Made by a program: the position numbers and the translations under genes | From: Ziziphus jujuba | Lineage: Eukaryota > Streptophyta > Magnoliopsida > Rosales > Rhamnaceae | Direction of reading: 5' to 3' | Assembly: GCF_031755915.1 (NCBI RefSeq) | Contig: NC_083380.1 | Coordinates: 30,414,501-30,478,500, forward strand | Length of the DNA stretch: 64,000 nt | The notes under the pieces: generated by a model | What the model was told of the DNA's origin: nothing | The model's input: only the letters and a program-made list of their open reading frames with translations | Databases searched by the model: none | In this document: in pieces, positions 1 to 13,300 of the stretch | How the letters are laid out: the number at the start of each line of letters is the position of its first letter | How positions within the stretch are numbered: position 1 is the stretch's first letter

Positions 1-271
1 TTTAATGCAAAAAGAGCAATTTCTTGTTAGTTTAGTTGGATAAGATTGTGTGGAAGTGAAATATTAGTTTGGAATTTGCTCTTTTTGCAAAAGATGAAGA
101 TAATTTAGTCAAGCTCAAGCTATTTTGTGGTGCCATAAAGGAGGTAGGAAGTAGCAAGTGTTTTAAGATGGTTTAATTATGAGAAAACAAGAAAAATGAA
201 AGGCAATGTTTGAATTGGAAGGTACTTAATGAGTGCCATTAAAATTTTCCCCCTCCTTAGTATGATTTCAG

Positions 272-1100
272 GTTAAGGTGAAGAGAAAGGGAGATGATAC
301 CAAATATGTTGCCAAGGTATATCTCTATCATAATTATTTGTGTTATCTCAATATGTTCTTGCTACCCCGCATAGGTCTGAGATGGCTTCCTTTATCTTCT
401 TGAAGTAGTTGAACTACCAAAAATTATGTTCTTTGATGTATACTCTTTAGCATTTGAGCACTCAGAGTCACAAACCATATGTGGGACAAGTGTAACAAGA
501 ATGAGCGTCGTGAGATGTGAATGAAACTGTTGACAGGCATTAATGGGATAGTTGGACTTTTTTTTTTTGGGTTAAGTGGGATAGTTGGAGTTATTTCATA
601 GTATTAGCAGGTTGTAGATATTGGGAAATGAAAAACAAGGGCTTGATGTTATGGCCTCTTTGAATTTCAATTTGCATTTCACATTTCCAAAACAATTTAT
701 GAGATTCTTATTATGATATCAGTCTTTAAATTTTGGTGAGATTTTCTGAGGTGGTTTCTTTAAATTGGTACCTTACTTCTTTCCTTTAAACATTAATAAA
801 GTCTTGAAACTTATACTCCTTTCAGTGATTGAATTGCATATAACAGTCCAGTCTACCCACATGCGATATTGTCCGTTTTGAACTTAGCCCTCACGGTTTT
901 GTCAAAACGCGTTACAAGGGAAAGTTATCCATATCCTCTTTTAAGGCATGCTTCATTTCCCTTTCCAACCGATGTGGGATCTCACATTGCAGGTTTTAAC
1001 CAGAGACGTTGATTGTGATATAGCTTTGCTATCAGTAGAAAGCAAGGAATTTTGGAAAGAAGCTGAACCTCTCTATTTAGGACATTTGCCACGTCTTCAG
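272..1100 (+). pseudogene. DEG2-like (Deg/HtrA) serine protease, two-exon fragment
   Basis: Two exons with proper splice borders are readable: 272-316 (acceptor at 270-271, donor GT at 317) and 993-1100 (acceptor AG 991-992, donor GT at 1101). Both are phase 0. Joined, they give a segment that I recognise from memory as matching the N-terminal part of the trypsin-like domain of plant DEG2: a KVKRKGDD stretch, then VDCDIALLSVES, which holds the family's catalytic Asp, then a GHLPRLQ end. The His and Ser exons of the triad are absent. DEG2 is a thylakoid stroma-side protease of about 600 residues, so about 51 codons is a relic, unless exons lie left of the window. No further exon is seen before the 1.1-kb repeat at 1449. 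A TRIM solo LTR sits in the intron. Confidence is good for the family and lower for the exact paralogue. Confidence 0.6.
839..986 (-). mobile_element. TRIM solo LTR with 5-bp target duplication
   Basis: This 148-bp sequence matches the LTRs of the complete TRIM at 49372-49765; its last part reads ccgatgtgggatctcaca. It is bounded by the direct repeat TTGCA at 834-838 and 987-991, as expected for an LTR-element insertion reduced to one LTR by recombination. The insertion lies in the intron of the DEG2-like fragment, immediately before its acceptor AG at 991-992. The terminal TG is altered to TA at the left end. Confidence 0.8.
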
Positions 1101-1448
1101 GTTTAAATTGCTATCTTTCTTTGGTGGAATCTGTCGTTTGTTCTATGCAATGTGTATGGATTTTGTCCTTTCGCATTATCCCTTTCATCTCTGTGCAGAA
1201 GCTCAAATCTGTTATATAAGGAACTAACAAATCATCATAGATGATCTTTTTTATGCCTTGGTTGAATTGTTGTAGCTGGTTGACTAATAACAAAGATAAA
1301 TTGCCAAAGGCATAAAAAGCTATAGGTGATTTAGTATCCTTAACTTCTGGATCATGATGTCATTTCTTGATTCATATCTGATTTCAAATCTATTAATATT
1401 TGTATATGACTAACGTAATGTCATCATATCGAATTGAATTCCTCCATA

Positions 1449-2564
1449 TTTGATAAAAAGCAAACAAAAATATTGAAAATAGGTCTTTTTCCTCCAGCCC
1501 AAAAATCATCAAATATGGATAAAATCTCCAAAATATGTTTTATCCAAAATTAAAATTACGATGACAAATATGTTTACTGCCTTTCCTTTTTAAACAAGGA
1601 ATTGAAAAGCTATTACCAAAAAAACATCTTTTCATCTTTGATTTAATTTATTCCTGATTTCCTCAAAATCCGGTTACAAAAGAGATTAAAAAATAAAAAG
1701 AGTGAAAAAAAAAAGGGAATGAAAGAAAAATGATTTATGGCAGAAAACAAAATTGGAAAACCCAAAAAAATAAATTAAAAAAGCAGAAACGTAAATAGCC
1801 AAAGGAAAAGAAAAAGATAGTACAAGGCAAGGAGACCCACGCTTTTAATAATAAAGTTCAAGTTTGATAAAAGCCAAACTCATGGAAAGTTGAATTGCTA
1901 TCTAATAGCAAAAGAAGTGGTAAATCTTGAAATCAGCAAAGAGGAAAAAAAAAACCATAAATATTTGAGCCCGTAAAAGATGGTTCCAATTAATTTGCTT
2001 TGCATTTCCCATTAGTGCAATTTTTCTATTCCAAATCTTTTTCCTTTGACATCCAATCAAAAAAGGATAATAAAATCAAAATCTAAGAAAATATCTAAGG
2101 CGTGGAAGTTTGTAGATTACCGTTATCCAAATGATTTCTTCTTAAAAAAAAAGATTAAATTAAAACAAAATATTATGGCTTGATTTTACTCTTTCTATAA
2201 TTGGATCACACTGGGTCCCATTTAAAACAAATGCGTTATAGGCAAATAAATTTTTTTTTTATTAAGAGTCTTTTTGGTAGAATTTCTTTTTTTTTTTTTT
2301 CTAAAAGCTCCATTTATTAATCAAAATCTTATTTGTAAAAGAAAAAACGAAAATATTTGACAAAAGTTAACAAATATTTACTAACAAAGAACAAGTTTTT
2401 TAAAATTATTTTAGAAAAATTTAAATTTTGAACTTTTCTAAAAAAATTTTTTAGTTCAATAAATATTTAATGCATTGTTTTATTTACAATCAAATATTTT
2501 TTTTTATTTTTTAATAAAAAGTTTATTTTAAAAAGATGTATTATATAGAGTAATGCTACAGGAG
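1449..2564. repeat. 1.1-kb direct repeat, copy A (copy B at 59490-60665)
   Basis: From 'tttgataaaaagc' near 1450 to 'taatgctaca' at 2551-2560 this stretch is nearly collinear with 59490-60665 in the same orientation, with scattered substitutions, indels and microsatellite changes. About 190 bp of it (around 1835-2050) recurs at 35915-36105. No coding potential is seen. It contains poly-A/T tracts and several runs that resemble AT-rich intergenic DNA. The pair brackets nearly the whole window, which suggests a segmental duplication or an old dispersed repeat. The interval 1101-1448 before it holds nothing I can identify. Confidence 0.75.
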
Positions 2565-2878
2565 CTAAATTTTTTTATTAAAATTTTGATAACCAATTAC
2601 GTGGTATTTTTTAATGATGTTAAATTGATATTCTCTTATACATATGCATAGATAAATTATTTAAAAGTTATCAAATTATAAATACTAAAATTTTGATAAA
2701 AAAATTTAATCAAGATAGGCAAATACTTAGAATGAATGGATTTTAATTTTAATTTTAATTTAGAAAAAACAAAAAATAAATGCCTAATCGGCTTCTCGGA
2801 CTTTGAATTAAAATGGATTTTAAATGGGCCAATAATCAAGATATATGGTGTACATTAGTTAAAAGCTCAACCAAAAAG

Positions 2879-3156
2879 TGTCAGGACCAGTCCAAAATTC
2901 CTCATGGGAATCCTTGGATAGTTTTGACCTCAACTTGTTTTGCTCATAACTTTCAATCTGTAGCTCCGTTTTTTACGTGCTACTAGTCTATGAACTCGTG
3001 ACGATGTGTAATTTTTAACGGTACCTCGGTCAATGTGAAATTCCATCAAGAGCAAAAAGTCAACATTTGATCCCTTCTCGGTCAACGACAGTCAAACCCT
3101 GTCAATCTTGGTCAAATTTGAGAAATTTTCTATGTATTTCAGAACGGGGTATTACA
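2879..3156 (+). mobile_element. Solo LTR (TGTCAGGACC...GGGGTATTACA) with 5-bp target duplication
   Basis: A 278-bp unit begins TGTCAGGACC and ends GTATTACA, the TG...CA ends of an LTR. It is flanked by AAAAG at 2874-2878 and 3157-3161, a perfect 5-bp direct repeat. No primer-binding site or internal coding sequence adjoins it, so it is a solo LTR. Its 5' end resembles the start of the element at 61913 (TGTCAGGACCCGTCC), so the two may belong to related gypsy-like families. The superfamily is not proven. Confidence 0.75.
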
Positions 3157-5394
3157 AAAAGACTTTTAACTTTTAAGTTAACTCAATTGTATGGACCCCG
3201 GATTTTAATAAAACAACTGTAAGTTAAATTGTCTACTACAAACCAAGGAACCTACCAAAGACAAATCAAATGAGTTTCAAATTAAGGGTACATAATTTTT
3301 ATTATCTAGACCTATTTAAGTTTAAAGCCTAGTGATTGTTAAAATGCAAATTAATTTATAGCCTAAACAATTAGTCGTTAGGGTTATCAATTCAAAACAA
3401 ATAATCCAATTAAATTAGTTTATTGGATCACAAATAAAGATTCAATAAATATGGATTATTAACTGAATTAAAATTGGATTTTAAAATTGTTTAAATAAAT
3501 TAAACTGTCTAACAAATTAAATAGACATTTTAATTTAAAATTTATTGGTTTTTAACGTATCAAAATAAAAGGTTGCCAATTAAATCAAATGTCAAATAAA
3601 AATATCCAATTAATTTTAAAAAATATCAATTGTCAAATATTTTAATAGTACAATAAAATTAAAAGGATTATTAAATTTAAATAACAATGTAAAAAAGGGC
3701 TTTTAAATTAATAGTCGTATCAAATAAATGACTACTAAAAATCCTACCTAAATAAAAGGATAATTGCTTTCAAATATCAAACTATAAATTTATTACCTGA
3801 AATATAACTCAACCAAATTAAGAGTTGTTAAATAATAAGATCAATAAACTAAAATTGTTTGACTATTTTTACAAAGTCAAGAGTGGCCAAACAAGTACTG
3901 AAAGAAGATGTTTGCATGTGATTATGATTTATGACGGGTGTCAACCTAATTTAGATGTCTTTTTATTCTCATGATGCATAAGTCTTTTAGTTTAAAATTT
4001 AATAAAATTATTTTTTCAAATTTTCCAAATCAAATAACCTAAGCATATATATTTGGACTATAAGATTAATCAAATTCCAAAATTCTATGAAGTCACCAAA
4101 ATTCTTTTCAATAAACTACAGTCGATTGGATTCCATAAAGGATACGTAGGCAAACTAGTCCAATGCTAGGCGTAATTCAAATTTCAAATAAATCATCCAC
4201 TTTTCAAATTTTCAAGTTTTCAAATTAAACCCAGATTTGCCAAATAAGCAACAAAATCTTTTTTAGAACTACAAATGGCTTGTTCCCTTTAAAAATGGTA
4301 TGTAGCAACTTAGCAATTCTTACCGAATGTAGCTGCAAAATTATTTTCCAAACCATTTTATCCTAAGACATAGTTGGAATCAAAGAATATTCCCTTATAT
4401 CAAATGATTATAATTAAGGTTTATACAATCTTGAATGAGTCAAACCATGATTTAGTTAACCTTTTTGCCTTTAATAGGATATAGGTGAAACATTGATTTG
4501 TGAATGTTAAATTTTTCATAATCATGAATAACTAAAAACTTTGAGAAAGCTAAAGTTTTCTCAAAATTTTTTAATTTCTTTTTCTTTTTTAAAAAATTGC
4601 TTTGAATAAATATAATGAACATAGAGGGATGTTTCTTAATTCAAACCTGATCAAACTTAAAAATGAAGGTTAACACCAGTGTTAATAATCATTGTCATCT
4701 AAAGCCCCATTTGGAAGTGTTAAAGTTGAGAAGGAAACTAATTTTCAAGATTTAGTTTTCTGAAAATTAGTTTCCAAAAAAATTATTTTTCTCTTATTAT
4801 GTTTTATGAATAATAGGAAAGTTTGGATTTATTAGTAATTAAATTTAATATTCTATAAAAAATTAAGTACGAGAATTTATTTTTAAAAAATTTCAAAATT
4901 ATTTTCTTTAAAATGCTTAAAATGATATCTTCATAAGTGGGAACAACTTTTCTCTATATTTTCTTATATTGATAGGAATCTAATTATCTGAATTCACACT
5001 TTTTTATTTTATAATAAATATCAAAATAAAACAAAATTATTTTTTCTAAAAAAAAAAAAAAGATTCACATTAATTTTACTGTTAACACAGGCAAATCATA
5101 ATGGTCTCTAGGGGCAAAGTAAATATTAAAAGGACGCCCTTAAATTTGTACTTTTTGTACATATATGCCTATATTTTTATGGAAATTACTTACCACTTTA
5201 AGCCATACTAATAAAAGGGAAAACTACTCTGATTAGGGTTTATATATTGTAATATTTTTTGTTTATCTTTTTAAAAGATAACACATCAAGAAAAAAAAAT
5301 TAATAATAATAATAATAAAAGTACTTGTTATAAGGATTTCCAGCTGATCTGCCCAACACAAACATCTTTGATTCTCCCCCAAAAAAAAAAAAAA
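3157..5394. other. AT-rich intergenic DNA, no gene seen
   Basis: No open frame or splice-bounded exon is recognisable here. The phrase 'ggatacgtaggcaaactag' at about 4140-4160 resembles a motif often seen in Tat/Ogre-type LTRs, so an eroded LTR-retrotransposon relic is possible; this is a weak call. A TAA microsatellite lies near 5305-5320. The last about 150 bp should hold the promoter and leader of the NRPB4-like gene. I see no convincing TATA box. Confidence 0.35.
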
Positions 5395-8061
5395 ATGAAT
5401 GTTAAAGAAGAGGAAGAAGACGCTTCAGTGCTCAAACTTGGCGACGGTTTGTAAATTTGCTTTTCCTCCTTATTCGCTTCTCCAATTCTATATTTTTCTT
5501 TTATGAGTTCAATATCAGTGTGTATATGTAAATTAATTATTAATATGTCATATTTTAATTTATAATTATGTATAATGTGAGGGTATATGATTCTTTATAT
5601 CTTGCAAAAGCGAAGTGGGTCCTCCGCTTTTGATTTTTTTTATTCTTTGTTGATATTTTTATCAAACATAAAAAAGGTTGGATTTATATTTCCGATCATG
5701 AAAAAGCCGGATTTAAAGCATTGGATTTTGATAGTCTCTTTGTTAACTTGTAATGACTGAATTATAATATTCAAATTGGGATTTTGAAGAATGAAAATGA
5801 CATTCGCAAACAACTTCCAACCATTAAATTATTCTCTTTGCAATATAATGAGTGTGTAAAAGGCATACATCTCTCTTTATTAGATTCTATTATTTATTTA
5901 CTTAATTTTCTAAATAATTAATCTTTTTCCCCATATAACCGACAGTAAAATTTGGCTTTAGGTTGTTCTTAAAACTAAACCGGTAACAAAACATTTTCTT
6001 CCAAATAATCTTTGATATATTCTAGCCTACCCTCAACATTGGTTTCTTAATCTTGTGAGCATCAAGGACAGAAGGGACTACGAGAAAGCAATTTCCCTTT
6101 TTTTTTTTTTTTTTTGGGGAGTTTGCAAAAAACTATGATGAATAAAAGTATGACATAACTTAAGAGTCTCGTTACAGTAAATGTGATTATTTATGAACAT
6201 GATTTGATTAGAATTTTTGTTTCATGTGCAGCAAACTTGATGTATTTATTTTGAAGTATGTATTTGGTTGGAAAATTTTGGTATGTTAGAAAGAAACAAT
6301 TTTTGTTGAAACTATTTGTTTAGATTCACTTGCTTAAGAATTGTTCCTTCTTTTAGTCAGATTTGTTCCTTTCTCTCATATAGTAAAAAATCAGGATTCT
6401 GGAATTACTGGTTCTGAAGTTTGACAATGAGAAAAACTTGGGAAAAATAACAAGAAAAAAAAAATTGTGAATTTTTTAACTTCCTAACCTTTACAATCTT
6501 ACTTGATAATATTCTTATAAGGAATAGCACTTTAATGAAAACTCGAATTCATCTCGCAAAATGAATGGACATGTTAAATAAATCTTAGCATGTCAGAATC
6601 AGATGACAATAGAAACAGTTCATGTCTCTTCCATGTAAATATGCATCCTCATAAAGCAATATAAGATCAAAAAATGATAATTAATTTGTAATTTCATAAC
6701 TAGTTTTAGTCGAAAAGCATCTTGTATATCTTCCATCTATAAGCACAATTGATTGGTGAACAAAAGGAATAATATTACTTAAACCAAAAGAAATGTGGTT
6801 TTGGTTTCCTTTTTCTGTTTTTGGTTTTTGCTGTCAACCTCACGTTGATTGATGTTATTTTATCAGAATTTTTATAGGCCAAATGTCTAATGAATTGTGA
6901 GGTTTCCATTCTTCTTGAGCATAGATGCGATCAACTCAAGCATTTGTCTGATGACTCATTGAAACAACTTCCACAGTAAGGTTTTTAAACTTGTCTATAT
7001 TCACCTCATCATGAACTGTGGAATGAGTCTGCATATTTCATTTTTTATATCTATCTTTCAGATTTTCAGTTATCTCATCTCAGATTCTCATATTTTAGAA
7101 TCTGATTTCCTGTTCAGAGTGTTTAAGAAAGCGCTGCAATACGTTAAACGTTTCAGCCGCTTCACTAATCAGGATGCTGTAAAGCAAGTTAGAGAGTATC
7201 CTTCATTCTTAATACAATGTTCTTATAGCTTTATTTTAAATTTTCTGCAAATTTTTCTTTCATAAAATGTTGGCATAGTTCCGGGACTAGCTTCCTACCT
7301 GGTCCTGAGTTTCAATTTGATTATGCTGTTAGCATACAATTGCCTTTGGTTTGGTTAAGCTGTCATTTATTTAGTCACTAATTGTGTATAGCTTGTGGTT
7401 GTGGTCTCTATAGCAAGAACTCTGGTTTGTGGTTTTGTATCAAATGCTTGACAATTAAGAGAACCTTTCTTAAAGAGAAATCACATAGGATGAGTAGCAA
7501 AAGTTGTTCAAATAAATTCTTTTTTTTTTTTTTTTTTTTTTTTTTGGTCCTTCTTTTGTAGACTTGGGTTATATACACTTGCAAAAAAGTTGTGTAATCA
7601 GCTTTTTATTACTTAACCATATGGCAGAGTCCTTAGTAGATACCAATTGGCTGAATATGAGGTACTTTTTCTCATCACTGAAATATGGAATTATAAGATA
7701 TCTTTTTTATATTGAAATGATAATAAGCTTAACTAGTACCCAATATTTATCATACTTTACAGCTTGCTGTGCTTGGAAATCTTTGCCCGGAAACTGTAGA
7801 GGAAGCTAATGCCGTTGTGCCTTCTCTAAAGGTAAATCAAGTGCCTTATGATTATGAATCTTCTTTTGGTGCCTTTGGTCTTCATGAACAAAAACTTAAG
7901 TTGAAAATCTTATCTACCTACTCCATACTGTTTCATATATATATATACATATATAAACCAATTTGGATTTCTTAAATTTGCAGACGAAAGGAAGAAGCCA
8001 CGACGACGAAGCAATAGAGAAATTGTTGAATGACCTACTAATGGTAAAGAAATTTGAGTGA
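5395..8061 (+). CDS. NRPB4: DNA-directed RNA polymerase II subunit 4 (RPB4), one premature TAG
   Basis: Six exons: 5395-5446, 6867-6975, 7118-7195, 7628-7661, 7763-7831 and 7984-8061, all with GT-AG borders. Together they give 140 codons, as in plant NRPB4 (about 138 aa). The product pairs with RPB7 to form the stalk of RNA polymerase II in the nucleus. Diagnostic stretches are QYVKRFSRF (exon 3), VLGNLCPETVEEA (exon 5) and the C-terminal KGRSHDDEAIEK...VKKFE. The short length fits NRPB4, not the longer NRPD4/E4. Oddity: codon 21, in exon 2 (6875-6877), is TAG where the fragments at 33.6 and 45.8 kb have AAG and AGG. Ways round the stop are restart at Met26, or splicing from a weak GT at 5428 to the AG at 6876-6877. 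The second option keeps frame but drops about ten residues. A poly(A) signal AATAAA lies at 8093-8098. Family identity is near certain; function is uncertain. Confidence 0.85.
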
Positions 8062-8382
8062 GTTTCTCAGAGTTTTCTTTTACTTCAAGATGAATAAAAC
8101 ATATCTGGTTGTGGTAGACTCTATATCTTTTGCCTCAATCCTTTGCCAACAAGATACTAACGTTGAACACAAAGTACTTCAGCTGGTTGTTGTACCCAAA
8201 TTTCAACTTTATCCTTATTTCCTTTTTAACATGAAGTTCATATTTCCTTAAGCAAATAGCATTACCCTTTGAGATCAAATTATGTCAAATTAACAAATTG
8301 TATAATGAATAAATAGAAAAGGGCAATATTAGTTCACTTTTTTTTCTTTTTTCTTTTTTTTTTTTAAGAGATTAAACGGAAT

Positions 8383-8760
8383 CCAATTTGACAAAAATGG
8401 GAAATTTCAAGAGCTCATATGAAAATGAAAGTGTAATATACTCATACCCACAAAACATGGGCCTCGCGATATGGGCTCTAGGCCTTTCATTTTGACGGGC
8501 CCAAACAATGAAATTACCATTTTTGGCCCAGATGTAATTATCCTCAAATATTTGGGTTTGTAGCACTTGAAGCAAGGGTGCAACCCAAACCATTTGTGGT
8601 GAAGTTGGTGCTCTGAAATTGATGGGACTGACCCATCAAAACTGGTAGGCTCCTGGCTACCTTGAAATTGGTTGGTTTGTTTATTATGTCAGGGTCTAAG
8701 TCACTCAAAATGAATCTTAAATTGCAACAACTCATGTGGATGTTTATTATACTTTTCATA
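8383..8760. repeat. Duplicon segment shared with 36120-37340 (uninterrupted copy)
   Basis: About 370 bp ('gggaaatttcaagagctcatatg' region onward) matches 36120-36290 plus 37135-37340, in the same order and strand. At 36 kb an 844-bp MULE splits the copy. Here 'cctcaaatatttggg' at about 8543-8557 is the unoccupied site. The matching strings include a Met-rich reverse frame but no recognisable gene. The interval 8761-8972 is AT-rich and leads into the RLP 3' flank, which recurs after other RLP copies. Confidence 0.7.
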
Positions 8761-10354
8761 CCTATTTAAACAGAAGTTTTTTTTTTTTAAATAATTAATG
8801 AGCAGTTATGTTATTTGCTTTTATTTATTTCTAATATACTCAAACATATAAAATAGATGAGTAAAGCAATTAAAAAGTAACCTAACAATAGCATATGTAC
8901 ATAGGAGTTGAAAAAGAAAAAGAAAACTAACAACATCGAAAGCAAAGATAGTTCCATTGCCTTTTAAGATCTTCAATTTCTTGGATAGCCCCTTTGCCTT
9001 CTCCTTTTGCATTGCATCTTAATCAACCATCCATGCTTCCTCACAATCACAATGTCATCAGGAACTACTCCAACAACAAGCCCATTTATGTATCCTATCA
9101 ACACAATTTTCCACTCCAATTTGAATAAAGACTCTGAATCATTATTTTCTACCAAGATTGAATGTGACTGTGACACAAACTCTAAATCATTACATTTCTT
9201 AAACAACAGATCACCACACAATTGGGGGTTTCTCTCAAATGAACTACTCTCAAAACATGTTAAATCGGTTCCCTTGGCGTATAAGCCCTATAAGCTTGTG
9301 ACGATATACATTGAAGCATTCAAGGACCACAAGTTGCTTTAGTTGTTGAGGGATCTACCCCAAAAGATTGTTTTGAGAACGTCTAATGATTCAAGCACTA
9401 ATGGATTCCCAAAAGATGATGGGATGAAGCCAGTGAGCATATTGTTTGAAAGCTTTAACAAAATAGAGAACCTTTAAGTTCTCAAATTGATCAGAAATCT
9501 CTCCTTCAAGTCAATTGCTTGACATATCAATAAAACGCAAAGTTATTTTGGATGGCTCCATAGTGTCTCTACCGCTTTAGATGTTATTGTGATTGCATAA
9601 CGATTTTCAATTTGGTATCAACTATTCCTTAAAAGACTAAATTTCAACATCACACTCAAATATGTAAAATGATTGGGGTCAATAGCCTTCATAACATACT
9701 ATCACAAAATGTAATGAAATGGCAACTCACTTGTGAAATTAAACAAGTATGAAATTTCCAGCGGAATTTGACCCCAAGACACAGAATAAGAAAGGTTGAG
9801 ATAAGTTAGGCCGAAAAGTTTCCCAATTGCAACAGGAATTTAAGAGATTGAAAAGGGTGCTATTAGAGTTGATAGAACCAAATAAACAACTACTACTAAG
9901 ATCAAGACCTATAACATTACTAGTCTCCTCATCATACTAGACTCCATCCCAAGAGCAGAAATTGTTTGCATGTTAGAGTAATGACACTTTTGTTGCTGTC
10001 ATTAGTTTCTTTTTGATATTTAGTTGCTTTATATTCAGCTTTTTGCTACAAACACTGTTGTATTAGATAGCCAAAGCATGGCTTGACTTTTGACAGTATG
10101 ATTACTACAGTGTTAGGTGAAAATTAGGTGGATTACTAGGGTAAGTTTGTGTTTATATGTTTTCTATCCATGAATGAATGCAAAGCAGTTTTCACACTAG
10201 ATTAAGCTACATTTTTCCTCTTTTCATTTTCTCTGTTTTTTTTTTGTTTTAAATCCTACAAAATGGTATCAGAGCATCCTTGATCTTAGAGGGGCTGGGA
10301 ATGAAATAGCAACAAAAATACAGAACCTTCTTTTTACCTTTTCTTCCTTTTTAA

Positions 10355-13300
10355 ATGGCTTCAACTCATTTTTCTACTCTATCACCTCCTATATTTTCTG
10401 GGAAAAATTATGTCATGTGGTCTATAAAGATGGAGGCTTAGCTTTAAGCTTTTGACCTATGGAAAATTGTGGAAACTAATAGAGATCCGTCTCCTTTAAA
10501 AGCAAATCCTACTGTTGCACAAATAAAGCAATATCCTGAGGAAGCTACTAAAAAGTTAAAGGCTTTATCTGCTTTACATGCTGGTGTTTCAGATGTGATG
10601 TTCATCAAAATTATGGCTTGCACTACAGCTAAAAAGGTTTGGGACAAGTTGAAAGAAGAGTTCTAAGGAAGTAAAAGAACAAGACAGATGTAGATATTGA
10701 ATTTAAGAAAAGAGTTTAAGACTTTAAGAATGGAGGTTTGAGTTAGCGAAAGACCTCATAGACAGACTCATGGAGGTAGTAAACCAGATTAAAATTCTTG
10801 GAGAGGAGCTAAGTAATAGAAGAGTGGTAGAGAAAGTGTTGATTAGCTTGTTAGAGAAGTTTAAAGCAAAGATCTCATCCTTGGAGGAGTTAAAATACCT
10901 GAATTAGATTTCTTTGTCAGAGCTTGTTAATGATTTACAAGCAACTAAACAAAGAAGATCTATAAGACAAGAACAGACCTTAAAAAGTGTTTTCCTAGAA
11001 TTTCAAAAGGGCAAAGCTACAGCAAACAATGACAAAATGAAGCAGCAAGGTGGAGGAAGTAATAACAAAGAAAGACATGGTGCTAGTACAAACAAAGATG
11101 ATGAAAGAAAGAGGTTTGTAAAGTGTTCTCATTGCAAAAAGGACAACCATTCTGAGAAATATTGTTGGTTTAGGCCTAATGTTCAACGTAAAGCTTGCAA
11201 ACAACTTGGACATATTGAAAAAGTTTGCAAAAACAAAGGAGGACTAGTACAACAAGCACCCCAGGTACAGGTTGCTGATAAAGCATAGCAAAATGAGGAA
11301 AGGTTATTTGTTGCCATATGTTATGCAAAAAACTACAGCAAAGAATCTTGGTTGGTGGATAATGGCTACAATCAACATATGACTCATAATGCTGATCTCT
11401 TCAAGAGCTTGGATAGAAGCTTTATTTCCAAAGTTTAAATAGGAAATGGAGCTTTTATTCAAGTTCAAAGCGAAGGAGATGTAACTGTGGAAATTTCAAT
11501 AAGTATTAAACTCATTTCAAATGCACTATATGCACCTGAAATTAATCAAAGCTTGTTGAGCATGGAACAAATGCTTAAAAATAGATATTCTTTGAATTTT
11601 CAAGATAAGTCTTGCACAATATATAATCAACATGGAAGTGAAATTCTAAATGTTGGAATAAAAGATAAAAGCTTTGTAGTAGAGTGGAATAAGAAAGGAA
11701 ACAATGTTTTTTTATGCCAAATCTAGTAACGAATCTAAGTTGTGGCATAAAAGGCTTGGTCATTTTCATTATGACTCTTTAAATCTAATGCATGGAAAAA
11801 AAATTGGTAGAGAATATACCTGTTGTTAGCAAAAATCAGGAAATGTGTGAATTTTGTCAGCTCAGTAAACAACAAAAGTTGCCATTTCCTTCAAAAAGTA
11901 CTTGGAGAGCTTCTAAAAAGCTTCAATTGATTCATAGTGATGTCTATGAACCTATGAATGAGAATTCTATCAATGATAGCAGATATCTTCTCACTTTCAT
12001 ATACGATTTTTCTAGAATGTGCTGGGTGTACTCTCTGAAACAAAAATATGAAGTTGTTGAGATATTCACTAGCTTTAAAGCTATGGTTGAAAATCAAACA
12101 AAGCGTAGCATCAAGGTGATAAGATTTGATAATGAGAATGAATATACAATTCAAAAGTTTGAGCTGCAATGCAAAGAAGATGAAATTCAACATTAGCTGA
12201 CTTCTCCCCATACCCCTCAGCAAAATGGGGTTAGTGAGAGGAAGAACATGACTATTATGGAGATGTATAAGTGTTTGTTATTTGAGAAGCAATTACCAAG
12301 AAGTTTTGGGTTGAAGCAGTGAATACTACAGTATATTTGCTAAATAGACTACCAACAAAAGCATTGGAGTTCAAAACTCCATATGAGGTGTGGTATGGAA
12401 TCAAACCTACTGTGGAGCATTTAAAAATATTTGGGAGCATTTATTATACACATATTCCTGAAATTAAAACAGACAAGTTGGATCAAAAAGCTGATATAGG
12501 AATGTTTGTTGGTTATAGCAGTAACACAAAAGAATACAAAGTGTATCATTTGAAGACTAACAAGCTGATTGTTTGTAGGAATGGTAAACTTGATGAAACT
12601 GCTGTTTGGAATTGGGAAAAGAGTCAAGTTCAGGCTTTAGAAAAGAATTTTATCCAAGAATATGCTAAATTCAGAGGAGGCTGATTCAGATGATAAAAAT
12701 ACTATTGGAATCCGAGGTACAAGATCCTTGATTGATGTATATGAGATATGCAACCTAGCATTGGGTGATCGAAATTATTTTTTATGATGCAAATCAGGTT
12801 GAGACATGGAGAAAGGCCATGAAAACTGAAATCAGCATGATAAACGAAAATAAGACTGAGGAACTGGTGAACAACCCCTCAAGGCAAAAAGGTAATTGAA
12901 GTGAAGTGGATCTTTAGAACAAAACTCAATGCAGATGGTACAATAAACAAGCATCAGACAAGGTTGGTAGTTAAGGGTTATGTGCAGAAACCAGGCATTG
13001 ATTATGGATATATATTTACACCAGTTGCAAGGCATGAAACAATCAGATTGCTACTAGCTCTTGTTGCTAAAAAATGTTGAAAAGTATACCATTTAGATGA
13101 GAAATCTACATTTCTCAATGGTTACTTGCAAAAAGAAGTGTATGTTGAACAACCTGAAGGCCTTGTTGTTCAAGGGAAGGAAGACAAAGTTTATAAGCTG
13201 CATAAGGTATTTATGGCTTGAAACAAGCTCCTAGAGTTTGGTATAGCAAAATTGACTCACACCTTATGGAAAAGGGTTTTAAAAGAAGTAAAAATGAGCC

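Noticed and set aside
4690..5100. Possible MITE beginning 'gccccatttggaagtg'
   Set aside because: No matching inverted end or target duplication could be found.
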